From Gnetum montanum (taxonomy: Eukaryota; Streptophyta; Gnetopsida; Gnetales; Gnetaceae): a DNA stretch of 64,000 nucleotides. Shown one piece after another: positions 1-10,559 of the stretch. Each line of letters starts with the position of its first letter. Position 1 is the stretch's first letter. The position numbers and the translations under genes are program-made. The notes under the pieces were generated by a model. That model saw only the letters and a program-made list of their open reading frames with translations. It was not told the DNA's origin and searched no databases. The DNA is taken from assembly GCA_015680685.1 (NCBI GenBank), contig MNCI01017913.1, positions 1,707,725 through 1,771,724 of the forward strand. The letters are read 5' to 3'.

Positions 1-57
1 ATAATTCTTGATATGCTAAAAGTATAAGGCTTATGAACCTAGAGGCTTAATTTTCAA

Positions 58-75
58 CCCTCCTTCTAGCTCCAA
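58..75 (-). promoter_or_regulatory. Primer-binding-site motif of the family-L element
   Basis: Read on the minus strand this is TTGGAGCTAGAAGGAGGG, lying six bases after the end of the LTR at 82. It matches the motif after the 5' LTR of the element at 33187 (TGGCGTTAGAAGGAGGG at 33984-34000). Both sit where a gypsy element primes reverse transcription. The motif fixes the orientation of the neighbouring LTR and shows that the element body continues off the left edge of the window. The primer tRNA was not identified. Confidence 0.75.
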
Positions 76-1273
76 AAGAACTATTGGCGACCGTTTGGGA
101 CGCGACCGCCAACGAGTGTCCTCGAACAGGATTTAGGTGCCTGCTGGTCTCTGGCAACACCAAGGCCCAGATACCTCCAAATAAACTCAGTAGTTAATGT
201 GAGTATGTGTGTGTGTTGTTGCGGCGTGTGGCTGTGTAAATGTAACAATTTCATTGTGTGTGAACTACAAATGACTTACTTTAAAGAGATTCAGCCAACT
301 TTGCCAAGTACTATGAGTTCTTGAAAATTTCCTATTTTGTTCAACTGCCTAGTCTACGCGGTCCTTATAATACCTACTTGTAATAAATAAAATTTTTCAA
401 AAACATTTGAGCACAACTCCGCGATCTACTTCTAATTTTCCCCAGAGAAAGAGATAGTTCCACAAGAAAACTAGAAATAGAGCAAGATTCGATGGAAATA
501 AGCAGAAAAGAAAAGAAAGCAGATTTGTGTAGACCTCAAATATTTAAACAAGGTAAAATGACACGAGTAAACACTTCGCAATAAAGCTATCCCAAATTCA
601 ATATCTACGAATTGTTCAAACTTCCAAGGCTCAAACAAGCAATATCTTCAAGACAATCCTACTATGCTACCAAAAATTGCTGCGTAAACTACCACGTACG
701 AGACTCCATTTTGACTAGATAATAGATGTCAACGATTGCATTCAAACAGAACCTTTAAAAGACTTGACAATTTCTGATTGAAATAACACGGAAAATCACT
801 CTAAAGATAAAAAGAAGCTATTCTGGTCCCATCAAAATACCAAAGATTTTCTGAACCCTCTCGACTACTAAATTGTTCCACGGCGTGACTACAAACAGAG
901 GCTCTCTTCCAACAACCCAATAGCAGTTCCCAAACGTTGCACAATAACGAAATTTACTACTAAAATGCTCTCAAGGCTTTTAAACACAATCGCTTCTATG
1001 GCAAAATTTTAATATAAATTTCTATTGGGCAACAAGAACAATAAGAGCAATCTAAAAATCCCAAAATTACTTGCCAAGGATGATACTATCTAAACCACTA
1101 GCTAAACAATTTAAACAAAACAAAAAATGAAATGCATAACTCACAGGACCATGACAAAGAGGCTGAAATCTTTATTTTAGCAAGCCATCTTCTAAGAAAT
1201 CTTCTTTACAAATCTTCCAAGTGTGATGTGTGAGACCTCTTGTGATTCCTCCCCCTTCAAGTCCCCCCTTGAA

Positions 1274-1286
1274 GCCTTTTTATAGG
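1274..1286 (-). promoter_or_regulatory. TATA box of the family-L LTR
   Basis: The minus strand reads CCCTATAAAAAGGC. The same motif occurs at the same relative place in the second family-L LTR (26994-27005). Transcription would run leftwards through R-U5 into the primer-binding site at 58-75. Confidence 0.6.
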
Positions 1287-1992
1287 GTTCCAAGGTAGGT
1301 AGGGAAGATACAATTTTCAAAAATATCCCTAAAATATCTCAAAAATATCTCACCTAATTTTTCTCCCAAGTAATTGGACTATCCAATCAAAAAATTACTT
1401 GGCCTATAAGCTAGGAGGTTACTTGCCCAACAAGTTAGGTTAGTTACAACAATTCTGGGTGGTTGTAACCACAAAAGAGATAAAAATGTTGCATCTAACA
1501 AGTGTACTTGGTAGTGGTTACAAACATCATGGATTAAGGCTAGGAAGTTACAACTTCCACATAAAGTTCCAATTATATAAATAAAAGCTATAATTGGAAA
1601 TATCCATAAATAGCTTTATATATATATATTTTGGAACAATGTAAAATTTGATCATCTGTCTCTCCTTGGACATGCTATAAAATAATTTGGAGAGTACTTC
1701 AGGATATGAAAATACTACCTTTCAATGGTCCACAACACGTGACTCAAGCTCCAAACCATTTCTCCTTAGGCATTTCTGTATTTGGTACTGTAAAGAGTGA
1801 ATAGTCTTCATATGTTTCCTTTGATCTTTATCAAAATATTATTCTCATTTCATTCAAATCCACTCCATAACGTCCTTTGATAAACAAGTTGAAGCGTTCC
1901 ATCTTTAATTTATGAGAAACCTTATTATAATAAGAACCTTGGAAACATTTGTGACAAAGGCACTTCGTTATCCGGCCAAGTGCTGATTTTGT

Positions 1993-2289
1993 TTAGCAAG
2001 CTTCTGCAACGTGCAGCCACGCCTCCATTGAATTCATAATGGAAGTTGCATCTCCCAAAAATTCTGCAGCAGTTAAAACCAATTCAGTGCATGGTTTGCT
2101 GGTAGCTGAGACATCTTCTCCATTTGTGTTGCTGCCATTTCTATAGTTGGCAATGGCTCCACCGAAGTTGTAGGCTTCACAGTCGGCATCAATTCTAACC
2201 GGATTCAGTTGGGAGAGGCCACATGCTTTTTCGTCGAGCACAATTCTGTACACTGAAATTGCTTTGCTAGAAATGAAAATAAGGCCCAA
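1993..2289 (-). other. 98-codon open frame inside the LTR U3, unidentified
   Basis: An open frame on the LTR sense strand, in the part of U3 that is specific to this LTR. It has several cysteines and an acidic, Ala-rich C-terminal part (EFLGDATSIMNSMEAW). A weak resemblance to plant cysteine-bearing inhibitor domains was considered and not accepted. Just upstream on the same strand, near 2400-2480, a phase without stops reads YGTGIGPVYPLAQLAGF, so a gene remnant of about 160 codons is possible. By analogy with the sister LTR, whose U3 holds host gene fragments, this could be captured sequence. No function is assigned. Confidence 0.25.
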
Positions 2290-3775
2290 AAAAATTAAAA
2301 TAGGACATTGAAAGTTATGTATTTTTGGAACTCAGGGCCAGTCCTCCGCGGTAATGAATGTTATGAATCAGTATTTACGCACACAGTAAACCCGGCAAGT
2401 TGAGCCAATGGATACACAGGCCCTATTCCAGTGCCATAGTTTCTCTTCTGTATATTATCCATCCTCTCTAGATTCACCATCGACAATAGCAACAACTATG
2501 AAGAGCCTTGAAATTAACGGAATTTTGGACTTTTAAAATGCCCACAGGCTACAAGTAGTATTACGCACGGTGGCTCTTTCTAGAACAAGATTTCTTTCAC
2601 CTCTCTAACAGTTTTCTCCGCTGATTCACTGTTAACGATCTGATCATTTGAATAATCTCATTGAGTATTGAGTACTGGAGGAACAGAGTTTGTGCAGCAA
2701 GTGTTTGACAGAATGTTTGTGGAATTTGGTAATGGTTTTCCTGCACTGACGGTGCCACGTACCACTGACCATTGGCCCATTGTCCAGCATACTTCAGAAA
2801 AATATTTATATGATGCTAGATGATAGAAATGCTATCAGCTTTTGGCTATATTTTTGTTGCTGTGTAAGCATTTCTTTTTCTATTTTTGTGTTTTTGTACA
2901 GTGCCGTTTTGGAGGCCCTCACTGGCTTCTCATCATTGCAGATTTTGTTTTTATTTTCTTACATTTTACTGGATAGAAATGGTCATAGAGAATGGGGATT
3001 CCAGTGGTGAAGTGCTGGGGCAACCCTTGAACAATCCTGTTTCTGCCTTTCTACATGAATGTTTATTTTTTTTGCAGAGTGCATTATTTGAAATTGTGTT
3101 GTGAAATAATGGATTGCTATACTCAGTTTTTAATTGGTACTGTGAAATTTGATTCACATACCATGGTCCCTTGCAATAATGCAAAGCCCCTCCTTCATTT
3201 TGTAGAATTCCACTTTTTCTTTTCTATTGCAGAGAAAAAAATCTTTCTTATAGAGAAAAATATCTTGCTCAGCCTTGAAATTTTAGACAACATATTCTTG
3301 AATTTCATAGGAGAAATAACTTCACCCTACACCAGACTGCTGAACTTGCAATTATCAGGTTATTCATTTGTAATCCTAGAGAATTATAAAGGTAGAACAA
3401 CACAGTGATAATTCTGTACTTATCAACAGGGCTGTGTAAGCTTGCTATAGAAATAGTGCTCCAATATTTTAAAATAAGAGAATGCCTTTTGTGCACTTAT
3501 TCTCTTCCTCTCAAACTGAAAATTTAGCTACTTCTTCAAAAATTCTCAACTAATTTAAGCCTACTTCATGAAATGGCCAAATGTGCCAACAGTAGTATCT
3601 ATCATGTCTCTTGCAAGCATCCTCAGACATCTTCTTATACTAGATTCATCTAGCCTTGAGAAATTGGTCTAGGAGCTCTAATAGTTTTAGGAACAACTAG
3701 GTATACTTTGAGTGATCCTTACGCTTAAAGTTGGGCCTCAAAGCTACTTGCATTATGGCTACCAATGATGTAGAC

Positions 3776-5500
3776 TAGTTAATTATTGTACTTCTAGGAC
3801 AAATAGTCTTGTTGTGGTTCAGTGTCTTGGGTGGCCTGGTCGTTGGCTTTGGCCTTATTGCCATAGTTGCCATGATTGTAGCTTGTTTGCTCTTTCTTTG
3901 TGTGCAAGTTCTTGTAGGCCACATAGGTGAGGTTCTTGCTAGCTTCTGCTGCATTTTGTATGCTTTTAGTTTGGGCAAATGCCTAGCTTAGGGACTATGG
4001 GACAAGATAGTATAGCTTTAACTTAATAAAGTCATTGACTGCACCTTTGAAAATAGCCAAAAGGTGCATTTATACTATGGGCTCATGGATTTCATTGAGT
4101 GTTATGCTCCATCACAAAATAAACTTTTACATAGGCTCTAGATGGCCCTGCTTAATCCACATCAATTGGTCAAGGGTTGTTTTAGGCTTCAAGTTATACT
4201 TGAAGTGCATAGCAAATTGATTGAGCAGGTCCTCCAAAGAGGAGATTGAGACCTTGGGAAATACCTAGTACCAATTGAGTGCCTTGCTAGTTAGGGACAT
4301 GGAAAACACACATATGATGGCATGTGGTCATGCTTGCAATAAAAGGCATTTCGACTGAAAGGTCATGAGGTGCGCATTAGAACCCCCTTCACCATTGTAC
4401 TTGGTGAAGTGAGGAAGTGAGATCTGCATTGGAAGAGTTTGAGGTGGCATAGCAGAACTTATGGGATCATCCTGATAGAAGTCCACCACATGGACTATTT
4501 CAAAGGAGGCAACCTTGAGCCACTTAACCTCTCTTATTAAAGTTTGGATCAACTGGAATGCTTGATCCAAGCTTGAAGATGTAGTAGTAGGCTATGCTAG
4601 TTGTGTTACTTGATGTGCTAGTTGGATGGCCCATGACTTGGTTGTGAATTGTCAAACCACACAAGCTAGTTTTTGCGTAGGCTGAGTTGTAGGCATAGTG
4701 ATAGGGAAAAATCATGGATGGATGGGTTGGGCCACTATTGAAGGTACATATGAGACAAGAAAACCATATGATGCCTGAGTCATATGAGGCTGAGGGATAT
4801 GTATAGTGTTCACGTAGGGCTATGTAGGCATGATGGTTGCTAGCAATAAAGATTGGGCACGCTATGGCTATACCACAAAGGGCACATTTATGGAAGGTAT
4901 TGTGTCCTAGCATGTGTACTACATTTGGTGGATCACCACCATAGGTATTGACCTAGGGGGTGATACTAGAGCTATAAATGTCTCCAAGAAGATAGATGGG
5001 TAGGACTATCGAAGAACTAGAGTAGGGGTTATCTGTTACAAAGAAGTATGAAAAGAGTTCTCATGCTTAGATCGAGCTTCAAACTCATCCTACTCTTCTT
5101 GTATGGCTTCCTTGTAATCTGTCCCTACCTACGCTCACTCATTCTAATGAGTTGAGCAAGCATCCATAGATAAGGCTTGGTGAGTGGAATGAAGTCAATG
5201 GAGGAAGGGATGTAGTCCCATCCATTTTTGTTGATGAGCTTGTAACCTCACTTGGCCTTCATATTTTGCCAATCTATGAATAGACCCACTTGGAATTTCA
5301 TGTAGATGAAGTTGTACTGCTCATCATTGAGTGTTGTGTATTCAGGATCTTGGTGATGTAGCCTAATGGACTACATTCGCTCTACCATGGCAAGACTAAT
5401 AGGGTTATCAATCCTATTTTCTTGCTGATAAGGTAGGATAGCAAATACACTCAAGACTGATGCAAAATGTTGTTCAAAGTTCATATTGTAAAAGAGAGAA
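3776..5500 (-). pseudogene. gag remnant of Tat-like Ty3/gypsy element T1
   Basis: Minus-strand gag. An N-terminal part near 5000-5400 (DEQYNFIYMKFQVGL, IPLTKPYLWMLAQL) matches the start of the T3 gag at 34400-34600. A coiled segment (SLDQAFQLIQTL, EVKWLKV) follows, then the diagnostic HFTKYNGEGGSNAHLMTFQS near 4390 and the retrotransposon-gag core (VSISSLEDLLNQFAMHFKYN) down to about 3780. Gag would form the particle that packages element RNA. Many stops and shifts break the frame. The right boundary is the 5' LTR at 5929. On the left the gene is cut by the family-L LTR at 3591, so protease and pol are not in the window. Confidence 0.8.
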
Positions 5501-5904
5501 AAATGGCTAACTATAGGAACCATAGAAAATGGCTGAGTGTAAAAACTACAAAACATTGACTAATTCTACAAAAAATGATTGTCTAAAAATCCCAAGAAAA
5601 TGACTAAGTTTGGAGGCTATGCTCTCCACATTGAGGGCCAACTATGCTCTCTACTGAGATCCTAGAATTAGCTAAGTGTTGGATGAGATGCTTTGGGGGT
5701 TCCTACATAGGCTACTAGGGGAATCGATGACAGGGCCCAATCTACATCAACCAGTTTATAGACAATGCCTATGCTTGCCTAAGATCTAGCTACTACATGG
5801 GGTAGGTCCACAGGGGTGTCAATTCTACACTAGCCTAAAGCAATGGTGTGTAGACAAGATGTGAGGCAAAAACCAATGAAGTTTGAAAGAGGAAAATAGA
5901 TCTA

Positions 5905-5925
5905 GCTCTCCTTCTAGTGCTAGAA
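5905..5925 (-). promoter_or_regulatory. Primer-binding-site motif of T1
   Basis: The minus strand reads TTTCTAGCACTAGAAGGAGA, immediately after the LTR end. It aligns with TTTCTGGCGTTAGAAGGAGG after the 5' LTR of the T3 element. Confidence 0.7.
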
Positions 5926-6575
5926 ACCTATAGTGACTGAAAACATCAATGGTTGGAATGCGATCACTAAGAGGTTCATGGGCACACAACTTTGACCTCA
6001 CATATGCATGAGGGCCTACTAGAGGTAGAGATGGGGTACCGAAATTGGTCTTGTTAATCAAAATGGGACTTATGGAATGTAATGTTGAAATGATAACAAA
6101 GTGTTTATGTAGTGTTCATAATGTAGACAGTGTCAACTGGGGCTAAGCATAGGCAAGGGCTTCCACCAAAAAAAAAGGTGTTAACATGCTATTACATACA
6201 AAAATTATGAAAAATATAATTAAAATGTCATAATGTGAATAAAATGCTAAAAAAATGCATAAGAGGAGAGTGAGAGAGAAAGTAGCACCACCCCAAATAG
6301 GATCAAGCATAGTTAACCTCAAAAGGAATGAAAGTATGTGGTATACAGTAGGCATAGTGGATAGCATAGTCATAGTCTCAAGGTGTTTGACGACAAAGAT
6401 AGATTTTCTACTATGGTGTGTATGCTTGCTGGGTTGGCCGTCATAGGGTGCATGGACTATAGTGGTCTGTGGAGATGAGCAAATGCACCTTGCTGAGATG
6501 CCAAAATTTAAGAATGTAAAATGCCAAAATTCCCAAAATGCAAATTTTCCAACCCATAAAATATAAACGACTGGG

Positions 6576-6590
6576 GTATTTATAGGGCCA
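6576..6590 (-). promoter_or_regulatory. TATA box of the T1 LTR
   Basis: The minus strand reads CCCTATAAATACCCC, downstream of the palindromic U3 array and about 650 bases before the LTR end. The layout is the same as in the T3 3' LTR, where TTATAAATACTCC is at 39621. Confidence 0.6.
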
Positions 6591-6944
6591 AGTTTCCCAT
6601 GAAATGCAAATTAGTTGCCATGTGGTGGTGGGACAATTGGAACTATGCTACACCCAACTACATTCTCCATTGAAGCAAATAGTGTTATGCTTTGGTGTTC
6701 TCCAATGGGCTCTATGAGATTGCCAGACTATGACTACACTACCAACTACCTGTTCATGTGCCAAAATGACCACAATGTCCCTGATTCAATGCAAAAAATT
6801 CAAGTTTGGAGACTGTTCTCTAGGACTATGTTATCCACTATCTCAAGTGGTGTCAAGCATAGTTACAATTTTGGGACAAAGGGGGTGCCAAAAAAATTCA
6901 TGCTACTTGCCGAATGTGTGTTGGAGTTGATGTGAATTCTAGTG

Positions 6945-7600
6945 CTATGTTGTGGTGGCCTCTAGAGATTTTTTGGAATGTCTACACTTGACTACGCTTT
7001 GGACTGGGGGAAAGCATAGTTTGAGACTTAGAAAACTTTTGTAGAAAAAGTGGCCATCTGCTAACTATGCTCTAGGGAAGGTTGACTATGCTTCCAACTG
7101 GGGTGAGTGTAGTCCTAGCACTTAGAGAAATTTTTACATAAATTAGGCTTCTAGTTGACTACACTTGACTACACTCTTGGGTCATGGAGAATGTAGTCTC
7201 AATAGTTAGAAAAAATTACAAAACTTTGAGCCTTTAGTGTTGACTATGCTTGACTACACTCCTAGGCAATGGAGAGCGTAGTCTTGACACTTAGAAAATT
7301 TCTGCCAAACTATTTCTTCCATGCCAACCAGGCTCTATAGCTACTAGCTTAACACTTAGGAAAATCTTTAAAACTAACCTCTAGTGTTGACTATGCTTTC
7401 TACTGAGCTGACTATGTTCTAGTTCAGTGGAGAGGATAGTCCCAACAGTTCAAAAAACCTATAGCTTCCTATTTCATACTAAAACTTAGGAAAAATTGCA
7501 TAAAATCTATTTTTGGAGCTAACTATACTCTCCACTATGATGATTACACCTTGGTGTAGTGGAGAGTGTAGTCCTAGTAATTAGAAAAATTTGCAAAATT
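6945..7600. repeat. Degenerate tandem array of imperfect palindromes in the T1 U3
   Basis: About seven units of roughly 80-130 bases. Each has a GACTAC(A/G)CT half-site followed by its inverted partner GGAGAG(C/T)GTAGTC, and most end in CTTAGAAAA. Examples start near 6985, 7080, 7150, 7235, 7386 and 7520. Each pair could form a hairpin. Many differences between units are C-to-T or G-to-A, as expected from decay of methylated CpG. Confidence 0.65.
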
Positions 7601-7659
7601 TTCCCTCATGCTAACATAGATAAATTTGTAGTCGAAATGCGATAGTCCAAAATTGGTGG

Positions 7660-8536
7660 TGTTTTAATCACAGAGATATAAAAAGTTAAATAGGATGCCT
7701 ACCTTAATTGGTTGAAGGATGAATCCATGAAGTGATGAAAGCTCAAATTGTTCATGATGGGCATTAATGCAAAGAAGGCCTATAAGATGTTTTCTAAGAA
7801 CATGGTTGTAGATAATTCCCCTAGTCGTTAAGTTACTATTACATTAGGGAAAACATCCACTATCATGTTCTTGCATGAGCCTCCTATGTGAAGTGATGTT
7901 AACAAAACTAATATCCTAATGGGTATTGATCTTTAGGATGTAGACTAGGCTCACATATTTGAAGACCAACTCCTCCACCATCTAGAGGTTGGCCTTCAGA
8001 ACTTCCCTAAAGAGCATGCAGCTCTAGAACTACCTTAGGTTTGCTTGCTTTTTGGTTTTGTTTAAGTTATTTATTTTATCTTTATGTATGTTTATTACAT
8101 AACAAGCTTTGTGTTGTCATGTTATAAGTGCTAGAACATATTGGTGGCCACAATAGCGAAAGTGGAGATTACACTATATCTCCATGACTAGATGCTCTAT
8201 AGTTTTCTCAATTGCTTTATAGTTTTTAGTTGTTTAGATTTGATGTTGTTGGTGATGTATGGCTAGCATTAGCTCAAATAGCTTATTTTTTGAATAGTTT
8301 ATTTGGATATGGTTATGATATTATGGAAATGTTAACTTTAATTTTAATTTTAAATTTTTTTAAGTTTTAAATTTTAAATTTGGTTATGACATTATAGAAT
8401 TATGGTTTTGATTATGGTATTGTTCTATATTGTAATCCATGTTTTGGTGATGTTGGCTCAACTTGGTTGTCATGTGATAGAAGGTTAAAATGGATATGTA
8501 ACAAGGTTGTAAATTAAAGCAAAAATGAGTTATAAG
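7660..8536. other. Unassigned stretch between T1 and T2
   Basis: No element boundary or recognised domain was found. A plus-strand phase from about 7750 to 8040 can be read with few stops (KKAYKMFSKNMVVDN, then HIFEDQLLHHLEVGLQNF) but matches nothing I know. The rest is AT-rich, with runs such as TTTTAATTTTAAATTTT near 8340. It may be the degraded 3' part of T2, between protease and the missing LTR. Confidence 0.3.
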
Positions 8537-8640
8537 ATTGTTTACTAGTTTAAGGCCATGGTAGGTTGTGTGGTATTTGCTAGTTTAAGGCCATGGTGGG
8601 CCATGCGGTGTTTGCTAGTTTGAGGCCATGGTGGACTGTT
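8537..8640 (+). repeat. Tandem repeat, about three units of 37 bp
   Basis: Three units built on TAGTTTAAGGCCATGGT followed by (A/G)GG(T/C)(T/C)(G/A)TG. They start near 8546, 8580 and 8616. The units differ by a few transitions. Confidence 0.7.
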
Positions 8641-9079
8641 GCAATACATAAAAGAGAATAGGTTTTTTGGATACTTTATGAATTTACTGTATGAAAAAGG
8701 CTTTAAAAGTAAAATAATGTAAAGTAAATGTAAACTTTAAGTTATAAAGAATTCAACATAAAGGAAAACAAGGTCACAAATACAAAAGTAAGTATAAACT
8801 AGGGTATTGGATTATGAGTACATATGATTACAAGGTTATTAGCACATAGGGTGTAGGAAGGGCTAAGAATGTATATCATTTTTGTAAGTATATCCTAATT
8901 TTTGAGAGATTGAAAAAGGTGTATGGTTTTTTTTTACACTAGTTTATAGTCTCCATATACTTCATTGACAAGGTTGAAGGGCAGCACTCCCCATGACACA
9001 TCAATAGGTCCTTTGTTATTTATTTTGGCCTCTTTGACTCCATCTACATCTTCAACTTTATTGCCAATGGTAGGAGTTT
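8641..9079. other. AT-rich spacer left of the T2 protease
   Basis: Holds no recognised domain. On the minus strand it is where T2 reverse transcriptase should begin, but no RT motif could be read, so pol is probably deleted or decayed past recognition. Confidence 0.3.
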
Positions 9080-9830
9080 TCTTCCTAAAATTCTACTTTA
9101 GACCTGTACTCTACATCAATGTTGTTAACAAGGGGGACTATGCTTTCACTAATAACTATTTCAACTTCCTCATAAGGTAGGTGAATTTCTTGGTGAATGG
9201 ATGAGGACACAGCCCACAATTGGGCTAGCCAAGGTCTTCCTAAGATGAGGATAAATCCTAGTGTGTCTTCTACCACCAACCAATATTTCATTGTGGGGAA
9301 TTACTCCTCTACTACAAACTCTAGAGAAATGCAATCCTTGACCATAACTTGGGATCCATTTAAGGATTTAAGGGCTGAGGTCATCATCTATTGCATTTGC
9401 TTTGTCAGGCCTAAGAATTTAAAAATGGTATAGTGTATGAAATTGGTTGCCACCTGATCATCTACATGCACCCTATGTACTTTATACTATCCAATTGGTA
9501 CGGTTATAAAGAGAGACACTTTGGTTACTTTGCCATTTTGGAGGTTTATCTTGACTTCATTATTGTGAAATAATAGTGGTGTTGACTTCGATTCCTTGGG
9601 TGAAAAGGGTATCATGACTACATGAATAGACTCTTCATTAGCGGAGATGTCCTCACTAATAGGAATGGAGGTTAATATCTTCACCAATGCTTTGTGCTCA
9701 TTGATAGACATGTTCTCACTAACAAGAATAGATGTCAACATTTTCATCAAAGCTTCTTGATGAGTAGAAGAGATCAGGATGATGTCATAAAGGCTCAAAA
9801 AGATATTTTCTATTCTAATGAGAGTTTAAC
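9080..9830 (-). pseudogene. Aspartic protease region of Tat-like element T2
   Basis: Minus-strand reading gives YWLVVEDTLGFILILGRPWL near 9230, then AVSSSIHQEIHLPYE. This is the C-terminal half of a gypsy aspartic protease, where LILGRPWL precedes a conserved SSIHQ-K/E-I-FPY tail. Upstream near 9440 the phrase KVHIDDQVATNFI may be a decayed active-site segment; the expected DTG/DSG triad is not intact. Codons 9487-9798 upstream form an open linker with no known domain. The enzyme would cut the Gag-Pol polyprotein. The gene lies downstream of the T2 gag (10560-12450) and is broken by stops near 9430. Confidence 0.7.
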
Positions 9831-10559
9831 TTATTCCATGGTAGTGAGGAAGTCCTTGTCCTTGATGGATGATTTCTCTATTTTATTAGCATTGACTTCT
9901 TCCATCTTTCCTAGGATTTTAACCTCATGTTTTAACATGTGTTGTTTTGGCTCCTTGCTTTTCTCTTGTTTATGATTGTTTGCCTTAGTTCGACTAGTTG
10001 ATGTGGTTTAAGTAGTATAGTTCATGGGTATAACTAAAATTAGGGTACACTTCAGTGGGCCTACTTCTTTCTAGACTTTTTATTGATTGGATTTCTTATC
10101 CTTAGGCTTAGGAGATGATGTTTTCTGGTACTTAGGAGATGACTTCTATTTGTTTTTTTGAGGGGCTGTTGATGCATTAATCACTATAAAAGAATGTTAG
10201 TCAACATGGAAAATAGGATTATTGATGGAGAAAGAGGGAACTCTCATGATAAATGATTCTTTTAGAGGTTTAAGTAATGATACCCTTATAATGAATAGAG
10301 TTCTTGAACTTATGGAAGTTGAAGTCTAATCATTATGAGAATGTACTCAAACTAAAAATGACTCCCTAGCAGGTTTAGGCTTGTTGGGAACATTGAACAT
10401 GACTATAGTATATGGATTATTACTAGCATTGAGGGGTTCCTAGTATGCTTGCATAGGTTGGTTTTGAGACTTGACAAGATTGGATGTGTCTAAGACTAAT
10501 TCTTGACTATCTATCATCTTCTTAAGCTCATTCTTTAAGGATAAGAAAAAATCAATATA

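Larger units (their letters stand above)
82..3591 (-). mobile_element. 5' LTR (family L) of a minus-strand Ty3/gypsy element, about 3.5 kb
   Basis: The segment ends in CCAACA at 3591 and starts TATTGG at 82 (TGTTGG with one change). A primer-binding motif follows it on the minus strand. Positions 82 to about 1600 match 25739 to about 27215, in the second family-L LTR. From about 1640 to 3560 the two LTRs are unrelated, and only the last 25 or so bases (AATGTGCCAACA) match again. A minus-strand TATA box near 1280 splits it into a U3 of about 2.3 kb and an R-U5 of about 1.2 kb. It sits in gag of the Tat-like element T1. The partner 3' LTR would lie off the left edge, so no target duplication can be checked. 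A 3.5-kb LTR is long but within the range known for plant gypsy elements. Confidence 0.8.
5929..7659 (-). mobile_element. 5' LTR of Tat-like element T1
   Basis: The left edge TATAGTGACTGAAAACATC aligns with the left edge of the solo LTR at 17808 (TGTAACGACAGAAAACATC). The right edge GGTGGTGTTTTAA aligns with ATGGTGTTTCA at 19249. The conserved U5 stretch TTGGTCTTGTTAATCA lies near 6043, in the place of TGGTCTTGTCGATCA at 17924. A TATA box (minus, near 6580) separates U5 from a U3 packed with imperfect palindromes. The LTR is 1.73 kb against 1.44 kb for the solo copy. Both terminal dinucleotides have decayed by transitions. Confidence 0.75.

Noticed and set aside
1993-2289. Pectin methylesterase/invertase inhibitor-like protein
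   Set aside because: Only a loose cysteine and helix resemblance. No diagnostic motif could be read, so no name was given.
82-3591. DNA transposon or Helitron explanation for the family-L segments, because of TGTTGG/CCAACA ends and captured genes
   Set aside because: The 5-bp duplication, the TG/CA ends, the TATA box and the primer-binding motif directly after the end at 82 fit an LTR. TIR transposons of known types use other duplication lengths, and Helitrons have none.
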